Assembly: GCA_001724245.1 (NCBI GenBank)
Contig: MEDX01000105.1
Location: 1-26,687, forward strand
Source of the DNA: Fonticula-like sp. SCN 57-25
Lineage: Eukaryota > Nucleariida > Rotosphaerida
Length of the DNA: 26,687 nt
Direction: 5' to 3'
The translations under genes were made by a program, and so were the position numbers. Below, piece after piece: positions 18,757 through 26,687 of this stretch. A model generated the notes under the pieces. It was not told the origin of the DNA. It saw nothing but the letters and a program-made list of their open reading frames with translations, and searched no databases. Position 1 is the stretch's first letter. Each line of letters starts with the position of its first letter.

Positions 18757-20049
18757 ATGCGTACCGCCGCAGTCTTGGCTGTGGCCGTTGCGCTGCTCGC
18801 CGTTGCGTCGGCTCTGCCGGCGTACACGCGCACCGTTCGCTATGATGGCGAGAAGGTTTTCCGCTGCCAGTTTGGCCCCCAGCGCGCCGTGAACAGCGCC
18901 ATGTACCGCCTCATCATCGACCAGGGCCTCGACATCTGGGGCCGCACCGAGGACTACATCGACGTCCGCGTCAAGAAGGCCCAGTTCGCTGAGCCTACCG
19001 TCCGCAACCTCATGTCCCGCTGCGACGTTCTCCATGCCGACCTCGAGGCCGTCATGGCCGAGGCTGATGCCAAGTTCCTTGCCCGCCGCGAGGCCAAGAA
19101 GGCCGAGTGGTTCGAGGACTACCACACCTACGACGAGATCAAGGCCTGGTATGAGGACCTTGCCAACACCTACAGCGACTTTGCCACCTTCATTGACTCG
19201 ATCGGCACGACCCTCGAGGGCCGCGACCAGTTCGCCTTCACCTTCACCTCGTCCAACGGCACCGCCCTCAAGCCCAAGATCTTCTTCCAGTGCCAGATTC
19301 ACGCCCGTGAGTGGATCAGCGGTGCCACCTGCGGCTACGTGATCAACGAGCTCCTCTCGACCTACGGCTCGAACGACGAGGTCACCGCCATCCTCGACGC
19401 CGTCGAGTTTGTCGTCATCCCGATCCAGAACCCCGACGGCTACGCCTACACCTGGTCGAACGACCGCCTGTGGCGCAAGAACCGCAACCCCAACACTGGT
19501 GGCTGCGCCGGCGTCGACCTCAACCGCAACTACAACGACCACTGGGGCCAGGGCGGCTCGTCGTCGAGCCCCTGCTCGGACACCTACATGGGCCCCTCTG
19601 CCAACTCTGAGCTCGAGGTCCAGAACGCCATTGCCTTCTTCAAGGCCAACGCCCCCGTCATCGGCGGCATTGACTGGCACTCGTACTCGCAGCTGATCCT
19701 CCGCCCGTACGGCTGGACCCGCAACGACTCCCCCGATGAGGCCCAGCTCAAGGCCCTCGGCGACGGCATGCGCGAGGCCATCCGCGAGGTCCACGGCGTC
19801 AGCTACACCTCCCAGAAGTCGATCGAGCTCTACACCACCACCGGCACTGCGTCCGACTGGTTCTACGGCGAGGAGGCCACCGAGACCAACGACGGCTACC
19901 GCGCCGCCGGCTTCACCATCGAGCTCCGCGACACTGGTCGCTATGGCTTCGAGCTCCCCGCCGAGCAGATCATCCCCACCGGCGAGGAGTGCTTCCAGGC
20001 TGTCCTCTTCTTTGTCAGCGAGCTTGTTGCCAACCCGATCAAGGCTTAA
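18757..20049 (+). CDS. Secreted zinc carboxypeptidase, M14 A/B family, with propeptide
   Basis: A single exon of 430 aa. Residues 1-20 are a signal peptide (hydrophobic VLAVAVALLAVASA). Residues about 25-115 form an M14 activation propeptide (YIDVRVKK...). The catalytic domain starts near 120. Zinc ligands are H182 and E185 (IHAREW) and H308 (DWHSYSQ); E389 in IELRDTGRYGF is the catalytic base. VDLNRNY supplies the Asn-Arg carboxylate clamp, and Tyr359 corresponds to Tyr248 of bovine carboxypeptidase A. The residue matching position 255, which sets preference (Ile in A, Asp in B), is Ser366, so specificity is unclear. It removes C-terminal residues from peptides, probably extracellularly. Codon use is strongly biased to C-ending codons, more than its neighbours, suggesting high expression. 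The ATG at 18757 was chosen over an upstream GTG because it starts the signal peptide. Confidence 0.94.
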   Translation: MRTAAVLAVAVALLAVASALPAYTRTVRYDGEKVFRCQFGPQRAVNSAMYRLIIDQGLDIWGRTEDYIDVRVKKAQFAEPTVRNLMSRCDVLHADLEAVMAEADAKFLARREAKKAEWFEDYHTYDEIKAWYEDLANTYSDFATFIDSIGTTLEGRDQFAFTFTSSNGTALKPKIFFQCQIHAREWISGATCGYVINELLSTYGSNDEVTAILDAVEFVVIPIQNPDGYAYTWSNDRLWRKNRNPNTGGCAGVDLNRNYNDHWGQGGSSSSPCSDTYMGPSANSELEVQNAIAFFKANAPVIGGIDWHSYSQLILRPYGWTRNDSPDEAQLKALGDGMREAIREVHGVSYTSQKSIELYTTTGTASDWFYGEEATETNDGYRAAGFTIELRDTGRYGFELPAEQIIPTGEECFQAVLFFVSELVANPIKA

Positions 20050-20295
20050 GCGCCTCGTAGATCGCGTGTAGATCGCTTCGTTTCAATATATAGTACTGCT
20101 TTTGCAGCACAAGTTATGGAAAAGGAATCGCACAATGATATATTGACGCAACACCTCAAAAGTACATGCTCAGAACGTATGCCAATCGCGAGTATCATGT
20201 ACAATATGGCCATAGTCCACTTTAGTCGAATGACGTGTCAACAAACTCGATGTCAAAAATCGCAAAAAATCGACAAGTGGCATGCACAGTCATCG

Positions 20296-20307
20296 TCACG
20301 TGACGTC
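20296..20307. promoter_or_regulatory. Overlapping E-box and CRE-like site upstream of NAGS
   Basis: TCACGTGA (20296-20303) is a perfect 8-bp E-box palindrome. It overlaps TGACGTC (20301-20307), a CRE missing its last base. It lies 22-33 bp upstream of the NAGS ATG, so it may be in the promoter or the leader. Confidence 0.4.
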
Positions 20308-20328
20308 CTGCCGTCGATCGAGTGAGCG

Positions 20329-21843
20329 ATGCTGTCGGTGGTCAAGCTTGGCCTCGGGAGGCGCGGCCTTCGAGCAGCATTCTCGACGCAGGCGGACTCG
20401 TTTGTAGAGACACGGGTGCGCGAGCTGTCGGATTCCCGGCGTGTGCGACTTACCTTGCGCGGCTGCAGCAAATGATTTCAAAGGTCCTGTCGAGCCTCCA
20501 GACCAATGGCGAGGCCCGCGCCTACCTGCGCCACTTTTCAAAGGTGGACTCGCCCAAGTTTGCCGTTCTCCTCGTGGAAGACCCGCTTGAGAAGCACAAT
20601 GTGCAGTCGCTTGCGGCCTCACTGACCATTTTGCATCGCTTTGGTCTTTTGCCCATTGTCGTGCACAGTGGGCATGGGTGGAATGCCACAGACGAGATCT
20701 CGTACAAGTCGCTCACTGCGTACGACCCACGCGCCCTTGCCTTGCTGTTGCTAATTTGTGTGCACTAGCTCTGGGCCAAACTCGTGGCAGGCGTCTGTTG
20801 CCGACACTTCGCGCTTGGTGCAGTCGATCGAGCTGTGCGGCGGCCGCGCGAGCTCCCTGCCGTACGGCGTGCTCAACGTCAACATTGGACGCGGTACGGC
20901 GCACCATTTTCCGTTCCTTGTTCTCACTGGCGACTTAGCGGGCGCCATGGACACGCTTGACGTTCAGCTGGGTGACATTGAGACGGTGATCCGGAGCGGC
21001 AAGATCCCCGTTGTCCCCTCAATTGGGATGACTGCCGGTGCTCAGCTGCTTCGCTTCAACCCATATGCGACCGCGCGGCACATTGCGTCGCTCGTCCAGC
21101 CGCACAAGGTAATCATGGTGAGCAACGACGGCGGCGTGCGCACGTCGGACGGGTCTGTCATGCCGTTCCTCAACCTCGCGGACGACTTTTTGCCGCTGAT
21201 GCGCGAAGGGCAGCTGACGATGTCGAGCAGCCGCCGCCTGCAGAGCCTCCCGGCGTTCCTGTCGGCGCTGCCGGCGAGCTCGTCGGCGACGCTCACCACG
21301 CCGGACGCCATCATCGACGAGCTGTTCACGCACGACCGGTCGCACACGGGCACCATGGTGCGCATGGGGCCCGGCATCCGCCTGCACCGCAACTTTGATG
21401 AGCTCGACGAGCCGCGCCTGGTCGCGCTCCTCGAGGACGCCTTTGGGCGCCGCCTCGACAGCGAGTACTTTGAGAACGTGCGCCGCAAGGAATTTTGGAT
21501 TTACCTTGCTGGCGACTACAAGGGCGTGGCCGTGCTGTACCGGGAGGGCGGCGTGCCGTACATGTGCAAGCTCGCCGTCTCGTCCAGCGGGCAGGGGCAG
21601 GGCATTGTCGACCTGCTCTGGAACGCCATCACGAGAGACCACACGGACATGTTCTGGAGGTCGAGGACGGACAACGTGGCAAACACGTGGTACTTTCAGC
21701 ACGCAGACGGCACGTACCGCGCGGGGTACTGGACCGTATTCTGGTTCGGGCAGCGCGCGCGCGAAATCCTCCCGTTCTATAACGAGTTTTGCCGAGACCT
21801 CCAGCCGACATTCCATCAAAAGCTACAAGTCACACATGATTAA
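20329..21843 (+). CDS. NAGS: Mitochondrial N-acetylglutamate synthase
   Basis: Three exons: 20329-20415, 20469-20719, 20769-21843; 470 aa. It makes N-acetylglutamate from glutamate and acetyl-CoA, the first step of arginine synthesis or the activator of carbamoyl phosphate synthetase in urea-cycle animals. The N-terminus (MLSVVKLGLGRRGLRAAFST) is an Arg-rich, acid-free mitochondrial presequence. The central part is an amino-acid-kinase fold (FAVLLVEDPLEKHNVQSLAAS, GKIPVVPSIGMTAGAQLLRFN, NDGGVRTSDGS). The C-terminal GNAT domain has the family blocks YMCKLAVSSSGQGQGIVDLLW, MFWRSRTDNVANTWYFQHADGTY and WTVFWFG. The last two resemble animal NAGS (FWRSR..NP...WYFKHSDGSF) more than fungal Arg2. Intron 1 was placed at GTGCGC to reach the kinase frame; the exact join is less sure than intron 2. 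Confidence 0.9.
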
Positions 21844-22134
21844 TACGCACTGTACAAAACCATTCCTTGCATATGACTGCATCGCTGTAATTTACCACAA
21901 TGAAATCTTTGATAATTGAAACTATAGGGTATATTTTGCACTATTCATATAGCTACTGCTTCACGGATTGCGCCATACAATGACTGTACCTGGCATTGGA
22001 CTATTCCGCCGCCTCGGTGAAGCATAATCTTACATTATTTTATCTTTGGTTCATATGACGCATTCCCATAGGGCCGAATGCAATCAGGAGCATGAAAACG
22101 GCGGACCAATCTGACCAATCAGCACACTTCATGT

Positions 22135-22142
22135 TGACGTCA
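22135..22142. promoter_or_regulatory. CRE/ATF octamer TGACGTCA (copy 3)
   Basis: Third perfect CRE octamer of the window, 228 bp upstream of the ankyrin/F-box/WD40 ATG and 16 bp after the second CCAAT box. CCAAT plus CRE is a common composite promoter. Confidence 0.45.
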
Positions 22143-22146
22143 TCAC

Positions 22147-22170
22147 GGGAATTCCCCAATGGGAATCTCC
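22147..22170. promoter_or_regulatory. Two kappaB-like sites
   Basis: GGGAATTCCC (a perfect palindrome) and GGGAATCTCC both fit the Rel/NF-kappaB consensus GGGRNNYYCC and start 14 bp apart. Whether this organism has a Rel factor is unknown. Confidence 0.3.
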
Positions 22171-22369
22171 CATCCATTATCGGCGAGCTATTAAAGGCAC
22201 AGGCTTGAGACTCGGTTAGCGCATCCCACCACAGTGGCCTCCGCATTGTCGCCGGGTGAATCCACTTTGGCGTTTTCCCCCCTTGCTTCTCCCGCTTGTT
22301 TTTGTTTTTCTATTGGAGCGAACCCCCACACCCTGCCGTCGTCTGCCGTAGTGATTGGCGAACTGCAGC

Positions 22370-24108
22370 ATGCTGTCGACCCACCCCAGCGTGGCCCCTT
22401 CCGGCGGGCGCCCCGGGATGGCCATGCCGCACCCGGTGGAGAAAAAGTACCGCGGTCTTCACTCTGTCGCAATTGATAATGACTTGCGGGAGGTTGAGAA
22501 CATGCTTAGGTACGCTCTTTTCGCTTGCTCGCTTGGCTCTTTCCCCAGTTAACCCTTAACTGCGTATCTAGTGCTGGCGCGTACGTTGATGTGCGCAACG
22601 CTCGGGGGCGCACGCCACTTATGGGCGCCTGCTTTTTTGGCCATGTTGATATTGTTCGAGTATTACTAGCGCGTGGTGCTGACGTGAATGCGCGGTGCAA
22701 CGAGGGCGCCACGGCGCTTATGTACGCTGCGCTCGGCGAGCAGGCCGAGATCGCGTCCATGCTGCTGTCCGCCGGCGCCAATCGCGATGCGCGCGCCACG
22801 CGGCCAGATGTCACCGCTTTGTCGTGCGCGCGCGCCGTTGGGAGCACGTCGGTGGCCCGCATTGTTGAGCGGCGCGACATTCTTGGCCAGCTCCCGCGCG
22901 AGATCGCGCTGCACATCCTGAGCTTTTTGGACACGCATTCGATGCTGGCGCTGGCGCAGTGCTGCCACCTGTACCACCGGCTAGCGAATGACAAGATTGT
23001 GTGGCGCCGCCTGTGCGCGCGCCGCGGCTGGTCGCGCCCCGAGGTCGACATGCTCATGAGCTACGGCGTGAACGCGCACCGCTTCGTGTACGCCGAGCGC
23101 AACACGCTCAACCGTAATTGGCGCGCGGGCCGCTCGTCTGTGCGCGTGTCGCACGCGAACGCGGAGCTTTTCTCGTTGGGTCAGCGCGATGGCCTGCTCT
23201 ACACGGGCTGCAGCGACCGCACGCTGCGCACGTGGCGCGCGGACAATGGCGAGGCGCTCGGGGTAACGGGGGCGCCGGCGTCCATCACGTCGATCGCCTT
23301 TTGGGGCGGGAACCACCTGCTGACGGGCGACCACGACGGCCACGTGTCGCTGTGGAACACGGAGGCGCTCGACGCGCCGCGCGACCGCAAGCACGCTCAC
23401 GGGCACATCATCTCGTCCATTGCGTCGGGCACCGATTTCTGCGCCACGTCGTCGTTTGACGCCGTCATCAAGCTGTGGTCGATGGCGCCGGCGGACATCT
23501 CGTGCAAGGGGACGCTCGTCGGGCACGGCGGCGACGTGCACGCCCTCACCATTGTCGATAGCACGGTCTACAGCGGGTCGTTTGACAAGAGCGTTCGCGT
23601 GTGGGATGTCAGGTCATTGAGGCACGTCGCGACAATCAACGGCGCGTCCAACACGATCCTCGGGCTCGCCGTCGCGGACAATGTTATCGCCGCCGCCGAC
23701 CGGGACTGCTCCCTGCGATGTACGTAACTGCTTTTCATTTCTTGGCGTCTGCTAACTTTCAATTCAGTCTGGGACCGGCGCGTGTTCAAGCAGACGTTCC
23801 ACACGATTCGCCTCGAGTCGTGGGCGCGCAGCCTGGAGATCCACAACAACAGGCTGGCGGCCGGCTGCCAGGACGGGTCCGTGCGCCTCTATGACTGGTC
23901 GACAAAGGCGCTTCTGTGGAGCGCCCCGACCCACAGGCAGCTCGTTACGGGCCTGTGCATGGACGACGACAAGATGGTGACGGCTTCTCGCGACGGGACG
24001 CTGTGCGTCAGCGACTTTTCGGCCCCGCAGGAGCACCTTCTTGAAGTGTTTGGAAAGGAGTGGATGAGCACCAACGCGCCCCTAATGTACCAGGGCGACG
24101 CGCTCTAG
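22370..24108 (+). CDS. Ankyrin repeat, F-box and WD40 repeat protein
   Basis: Three exons: 22370-22509, 22572-23719, 23768-24108; 542 aa. Residues about 25-150 hold three to four ankyrin repeats (KYRGLHSVAIDNDLREVENML, RGRTPLMGACFFGHVDIVRVLL, GATALMYAALGEQAEIASMLL). Residues about 154-200 are an F-box (LPREIALHILSFLDTHSMLALAQ with KIVWRRLC). Residues about 225-540 hold WD40 repeats (DRTLRTWRADNGEAL, DHDGHVSLWN, DAVIKLWSM, DKSVRVWDVR, DCSLRFWDRR, DGSVRLYDW), enough for one propeller. F-box proteins bind Skp1 in SCF ubiquitin ligases, and a WD40 propeller usually selects the substrate. An N-terminal ankyrin array in the same chain is uncommon. The substrate is unknown. The ATG at 22370 was preferred to an upstream TTG. 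Confidence 0.88.
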
Positions 24109-24260
24109 GGCCGCTGCAAGGCCAAGTTTTTGCTCGATACTCTATAGACTTTTTTGGGTAGTATCGTTGTGTATTAATAGGTAGTCATACATGCTGCAAA
24201 TAACAAAATTAAACAGTTTGGACCAGAACAGCCCACTTTCAAAAATTTACTCTAGTCGTC

Positions 24261-26246
24261 TCAGTGATTCTGGTTCGACTTGATTGACCGTACAAAGCGT
24301 GCGATGCGCGACCCAGACGCCGACAGCGACCTCCTCCTGCCCTCCTCCTCCTCCCCAGGGCTGCCACTCTCGATGGAAAGCCATTCTTCCTCGGTCTTTG
24401 GCGGCTTTAGCGAGCTCGACTGCTTCCTCACGACCTGCGCCTGGTCCTCGACAAACTCCATGTCCACGTACTTTGCGCGGATCCATGCCTCGCGCGCCTT
24501 GCGCTCCGCCGTGGGTCCTATCCTGCGCGACTTGTCGGCCGGCGCCCTCGCCTCGTAGCGTCGCTTCGAGTTTTCATTGCCGATATCATGGAGCGTCTGC
24601 ACCCACTCTGGCCGCCACCGGTCGAGCTCGAGCGACCGCACCTGAGAGATGTGCACGCCGAGCGACCGGTGGATTCCCGAGCACTCGATGCAGAGGAGGA
24701 TTCCGAGGTTGATGCTCGCCCACTCGGGGTCGGGCGCGCCGCAGTCGGCGCACAGCGCGTTGCCCGGGACGGCGCGCAGGGCGGCGAGGCGGGCGCGCAC
24801 CGACGCGTCGTCGTCACCGTCCCCGGCGACCGCGCCCGACGTAAACTTGGCCAGCGAGCTGTGCGACCTGGCGCGCGACACGGGCGCGTCGTCGCCCACA
24901 ACAAGCGAGCCTGACGACGAAGCACTGGGGCCCGCGTGCTGCCCCTGCAGCGCGCTCGCGATGGCTGCCTGGATGGCGGCGATCCACGCGTACATTTCCT
25001 CCGACGACTCTGCCTGGATCAGGAGCGTGCGCGTCGGTGAAATGACGGTGAACACAAAGTTGCGGTCAATGTCGGATATCGGCTTGACGGTGCAGAGCAG
25101 GAGGTTGGCCACGGGCCACGGGACGTCGTGCGGGTCCGCCGACTGCGCGTAGAGCAGCGTGTCGACCACCATGGCGTAGCTCTTGATCCAGTACGACGGG
25201 TGCAGCACGTACGTGCCCACTGCCGCCGATGCCGCGGCAACATTCCCTGCAGCGCCAGGACCGCTCGCTCCGCCGGTACCGCCCGCGGCAGCCGCGCGGC
25301 GCTCGCTCATGTACACCCAGCCGCGCTTCCCTGTCTTTTCGGGCGCCGAAGCGACCGACGGCAAAGATAGCGCAGTCACATCAGGGCTGTTGTTCTGCCG
25401 CGACAAGTCGCGCGTCTGGAACCGCACGAGCTGCTCGTTGAGCTGCGCGTCCGCGTCGGCGACGATCCGGTGAAGCTCCTCAGTGTCCTCCTTGCTGCTC
25501 AGCGCCGCGTCAGCCGCCGCCTTTGACGATTGCTCAAAGAGGCGCTCCATGAGCGGTTCGGCGCTACGGTACGTCGCGTGTACGAGCTTGTGAAAGGTGG
25601 ATTGCGACGAGACGTGCTCGTGGAGCTGCGGGCATCGTTGACGTGCGTCACTAATCAACGAGCGGCGTACCTTGTTCATGATGACGGAGCGCTTGCGGTA
25701 CTGCACCTGGTTGAGGTCCTGTACGTACTCGCACATACGGCGATGTAAAAGCTTTCGGCTGCTAAACATCATGTTGGCGGTCGTGCTCATGGCTGCCACG
25801 TCACCCTGCTTGCACTGGAAAAAGCGGTCCGTGTTGACGTCATTCTCGTGCTGGAGCCGCTCCACTGTCTTACGGGCACGGCGAAGACCGGCAAAGTCGG
25901 TATCCAGGTGAGCACGAAGCGCTGCAACGGTGGACTGAGACTGTGCCAGGCACATTTGCCGGTGCTCGTCTATTTGAAGCAGCACGGCCGCGAGCGACTG
26001 CAGAATGTCGCGCGCCGCATGGTTCTGCTCCTCGATGAGCTCGACCGTCGCGTACTCCCTCACGGCGTTGGCCAGATCCTTCTCCGTATTCGACATGGCC
26101 GCCGTGAGGTTCGAGTACATCTCAAAGAGCCCATAGATCTTGGTCGTCTTGCGCTCCAAATCGTCAACAGCCGCCTCGTGAAACTCGAGGCGGGCCCTGA
26201 ACAGCGGCGCCGCCGCCGACACCTCGGCAAGACCTATCTTCCCCAT
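24261..26246 (-). CDS. BAR-PH-ArfGAP protein lacking ankyrin repeats (ACAP-like)
   Basis: The minus-strand frame is open from ATG 26246 to the stop. A probable 45-nt intron at 25670-25626 (GTACGC...CCCGCAG) is in frame and free of stops. Spliced it gives 646 aa, unspliced 661. Residues 1-230 form a BAR domain ([41 protein letters not shown]). Residues about 290-420 form a PH domain ([39 protein letters not shown]) with an Ala/Gly insert. Residues about 475-590 are an ArfGAP domain with C-ADC-x16-CIEC zinc ligands and the arginine finger in [20 protein letters not shown]. It should turn off Arf GTPases on curved membranes. Animal ACAP/ASAP proteins continue into ankyrin repeats; here the protein ends about 55 residues after the ArfGAP. 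Confidence 0.9.
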   Translation of the reverse strand: MGKIGLAEVSAAAPLFRARLEFHEAAVDDLERKTTKIYGLFEMYSNLTAAMSNTEKDLANAVREYATVELIEEQNHAARDILQSLAAVLLQIDEHRQMCLAQSQSTVAALRAHLDTDFAGLRRARKTVERLQHENDVNTDRFFQCKQGDVAAMSTTANMMFSSRKLLHRRMCEYVQDLNQVQYRKRSVIMNKVRRSLISDARQRCPQLHEHVSSQSTFHKLVHATYRSAEPLMERLFEQSSKAAADAALSSKEDTEELHRIVADADAQLNEQLVRFQTRDLSRQNNSPDVTALSLPSVASAPEKTGKRGWVYMSERRAAAAGGTGGASGPGAAGNVAAASAAVGTYVLHPSYWIKSYAMVVDTLLYAQSADPHDVPWPVANLLLCTVKPISDIDRNFVFTVISPTRTLLIQAESSEEMYAWIAAIQAAIASALQGQHAGPSASSSGSLVVGDDAPVSRARSHSSLAKFTSGAVAGDGDDDASVRARLAALRAVPGNALCADCGAPDPEWASINLGILLCIECSGIHRSLGVHISQVRSLELDRWRPEWVQTLHDIGNENSKRRYEARAPADKSRRIGPTAERKAREAWIRAKYVDMEFVEDQAQVVRKQSSSLKPPKTEEEWLSIESGSPGEEEEGRRRSLSASGSRIARFVRSIKSNQNH

Positions 26247-26384
26247 TTGCACGTTAAATAGGAGCCCTGTGTGTGTCGGGACTCCCCTCGCCGCCGAGCA
26301 AAGCCAACAAAGCGGGGGCCAACTAACGCGCCAAGATCACCGCCCGACAGGGGGGCCGGCTCCTCAATCTGCTGACGACGACCG

Positions 26385-26418
26385 TGTCCACGTGGATATT
26401 TCCACATCCACGTGGACA
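26385..26418. promoter_or_regulatory. 13-bp inverted repeat carrying two CACGTG E-boxes
   Basis: TGTCCACGTGGAT (26385-26397) and its exact reverse complement ATCCACGTGGACA (26406-26418) flank an 8-bp spacer. Each arm holds a self-palindromic TCCACGTGGA with a CACGTG core. The cores (26389-26394 and 26409-26414) are exactly 20 bp apart, about two helical turns. It sits between the divergent ArfGAP and CRAL-TRIO-like genes, 139 and 106 bp from their ATGs. Confidence 0.65.
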
Positions 26419-26523
26419 AGGTCCGCTTTTGTTTATCGCAGGGCGGTCGCTGTGGGGCGTTGGCGGCGCGACGGTGAAGAGAGCCATTAGCGAAAGCGAG
26501 CATTCGGAGGGAGCCGCGCCGAA

Positions 26524-26687
26524 ATGAGTGGCTACGTGGATGATCTGAGCGAGGAGCAGGAGAGGACCCTGCGGTGGCTGCAGTCCACTTTGCGGAAGAA
26601 GGCGGAATCGCCCGATTATGCCAGCCTCGTACCCCACAATTACCTGCAGGAAGTCGAGGACGATTGTGCGAGAAATTCGGCGCTGCT
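26524..26687 (+). CDS. 5' end of an unidentified gene, possibly a CRAL-TRIO/Sec14 protein
   Basis: An ATG at 26524 opens a frame that continues to the window edge (54 codons seen). It begins MSGYVDDLSEEQERTLRWLQ and continues with a charged helical stretch ending DDCARNSALL. LSEEQ-x-x-LRWLQ followed by a position where LLRFLRARK would come is like the N-terminal helix of Sec14/CRAL-TRIO proteins, which move phospholipids between membranes. The diagnostic lipid-binding part lies outside, so the family is a guess. It is divergent from the ArfGAP gene. Confidence 0.4.
   Translation, partial: MSGYVDDLSEEQERTLRWLQSTLRKKAESPDYASLVPHNYLQEVEDDCARNSAL

Larger units (their letters stand above)
21844..22369. 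promoter_or_regulatory. Upstream region of ankyrin/F-box/WD40 gene with dense motif cluster
   Basis: 526 bp without a gene. The first part is AT-rich NAGS 3' UTR. Between 22106 and 22195 lie, in order: CCAAT (22106-22110), CCAAT (22115-22119), TGACGTCA (22135-22142), GGGAATTCCC (22147-22156), GGGAATCTCC (22161-22170) and TATTAAA (22189-22195). It looks like a compact enhancer-promoter for the downstream gene. Confidence 0.45.

Noticed and set aside
18628-19794. A 388-codon minus-strand frame opposite the carboxypeptidase
   Set aside because: It is an antisense shadow caused by strong third-position C bias; it is Val/Gly/Ala/Asp-rich and resembles no family.
21019-21819. A 266-codon minus-strand frame opposite NAGS
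   Set aside because: The plus strand carries the NAGS GNAT motifs; this frame is Arg/Val/His-rich shadow.

Overview
The window is nuclear DNA from a eukaryote with a compact, GC-rich genome. It holds about 16 protein genes in 26.7 kb. Coding sequence is interrupted by very short spliceosomal introns: 38 were placed, and all but one are 43-64 nt long. Neighbouring genes are separated by roughly 130-530 bp. No rRNA, tRNA, mobile element or CRISPR array was seen. The gene content points to an opisthokont, probably an early-branching or unicellular one: a gamma-secretase-activating protein (GSAP) homologue, a dysbindin (BLOC-1) homologue, TMEM209, an animal-like N-acetylglutamate synthase C-terminus and a BAR-PH-ArfGAP protein. 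The species itself cannot be named from the sequence.

Layout. 1-6.7 kb: 3' part of GSAP (+), COX6B (-), TMEM209 (+), dysbindin (+). 7.2-10.1 kb: a three-finger C2H2 protein (-) divergent from a YqjM-type old yellow enzyme (+). 10.3-15.7 kb: NEMF/Rqc2 (-), a 99-residue orphan (+) and an SPX-less EXS-domain membrane protein (-). 16.1-20.1 kb: a ubiquitin-like/AN1 zinc finger protein (-) divergent from RNA polymerase subunit RPB6 (+), then a secreted M14 carboxypeptidase (+). 20.3-26.7 kb: mitochondrial N-acetylglutamate synthase (+), an ankyrin/F-box/WD40 protein (+), BAR-PH-ArfGAP (-), and the 5' end of a gene that may encode a CRAL-TRIO protein (+).

The genes do not form a pathway. They are a normal mixed eukaryotic set: endomembrane traffic (dysbindin, ArfGAP, GSAP, EXS), nuclear envelope (TMEM209), ribosome quality control (NEMF), ubiquitin-linked proteins (F-box, AN1), mitochondrial enzymes (COX6B, NAGS) and transcription (RPB6, C2H2). 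Gene models were built by joining exons in frame and checking junctions against remembered family motifs; no alignment or RNA data were available.

The most unusual signal is genome-wide in character. Almost every intron starts GTRCGY, with C at position +4 and never A, while branch sites look ordinary (CTNAY). The second is the density of perfect transcription-factor palindromes in the short intergenic regions: TGACGTCA, TTGCGCAA, twin CACGTG in an inverted repeat, kappaB-like and CCAAT motifs.
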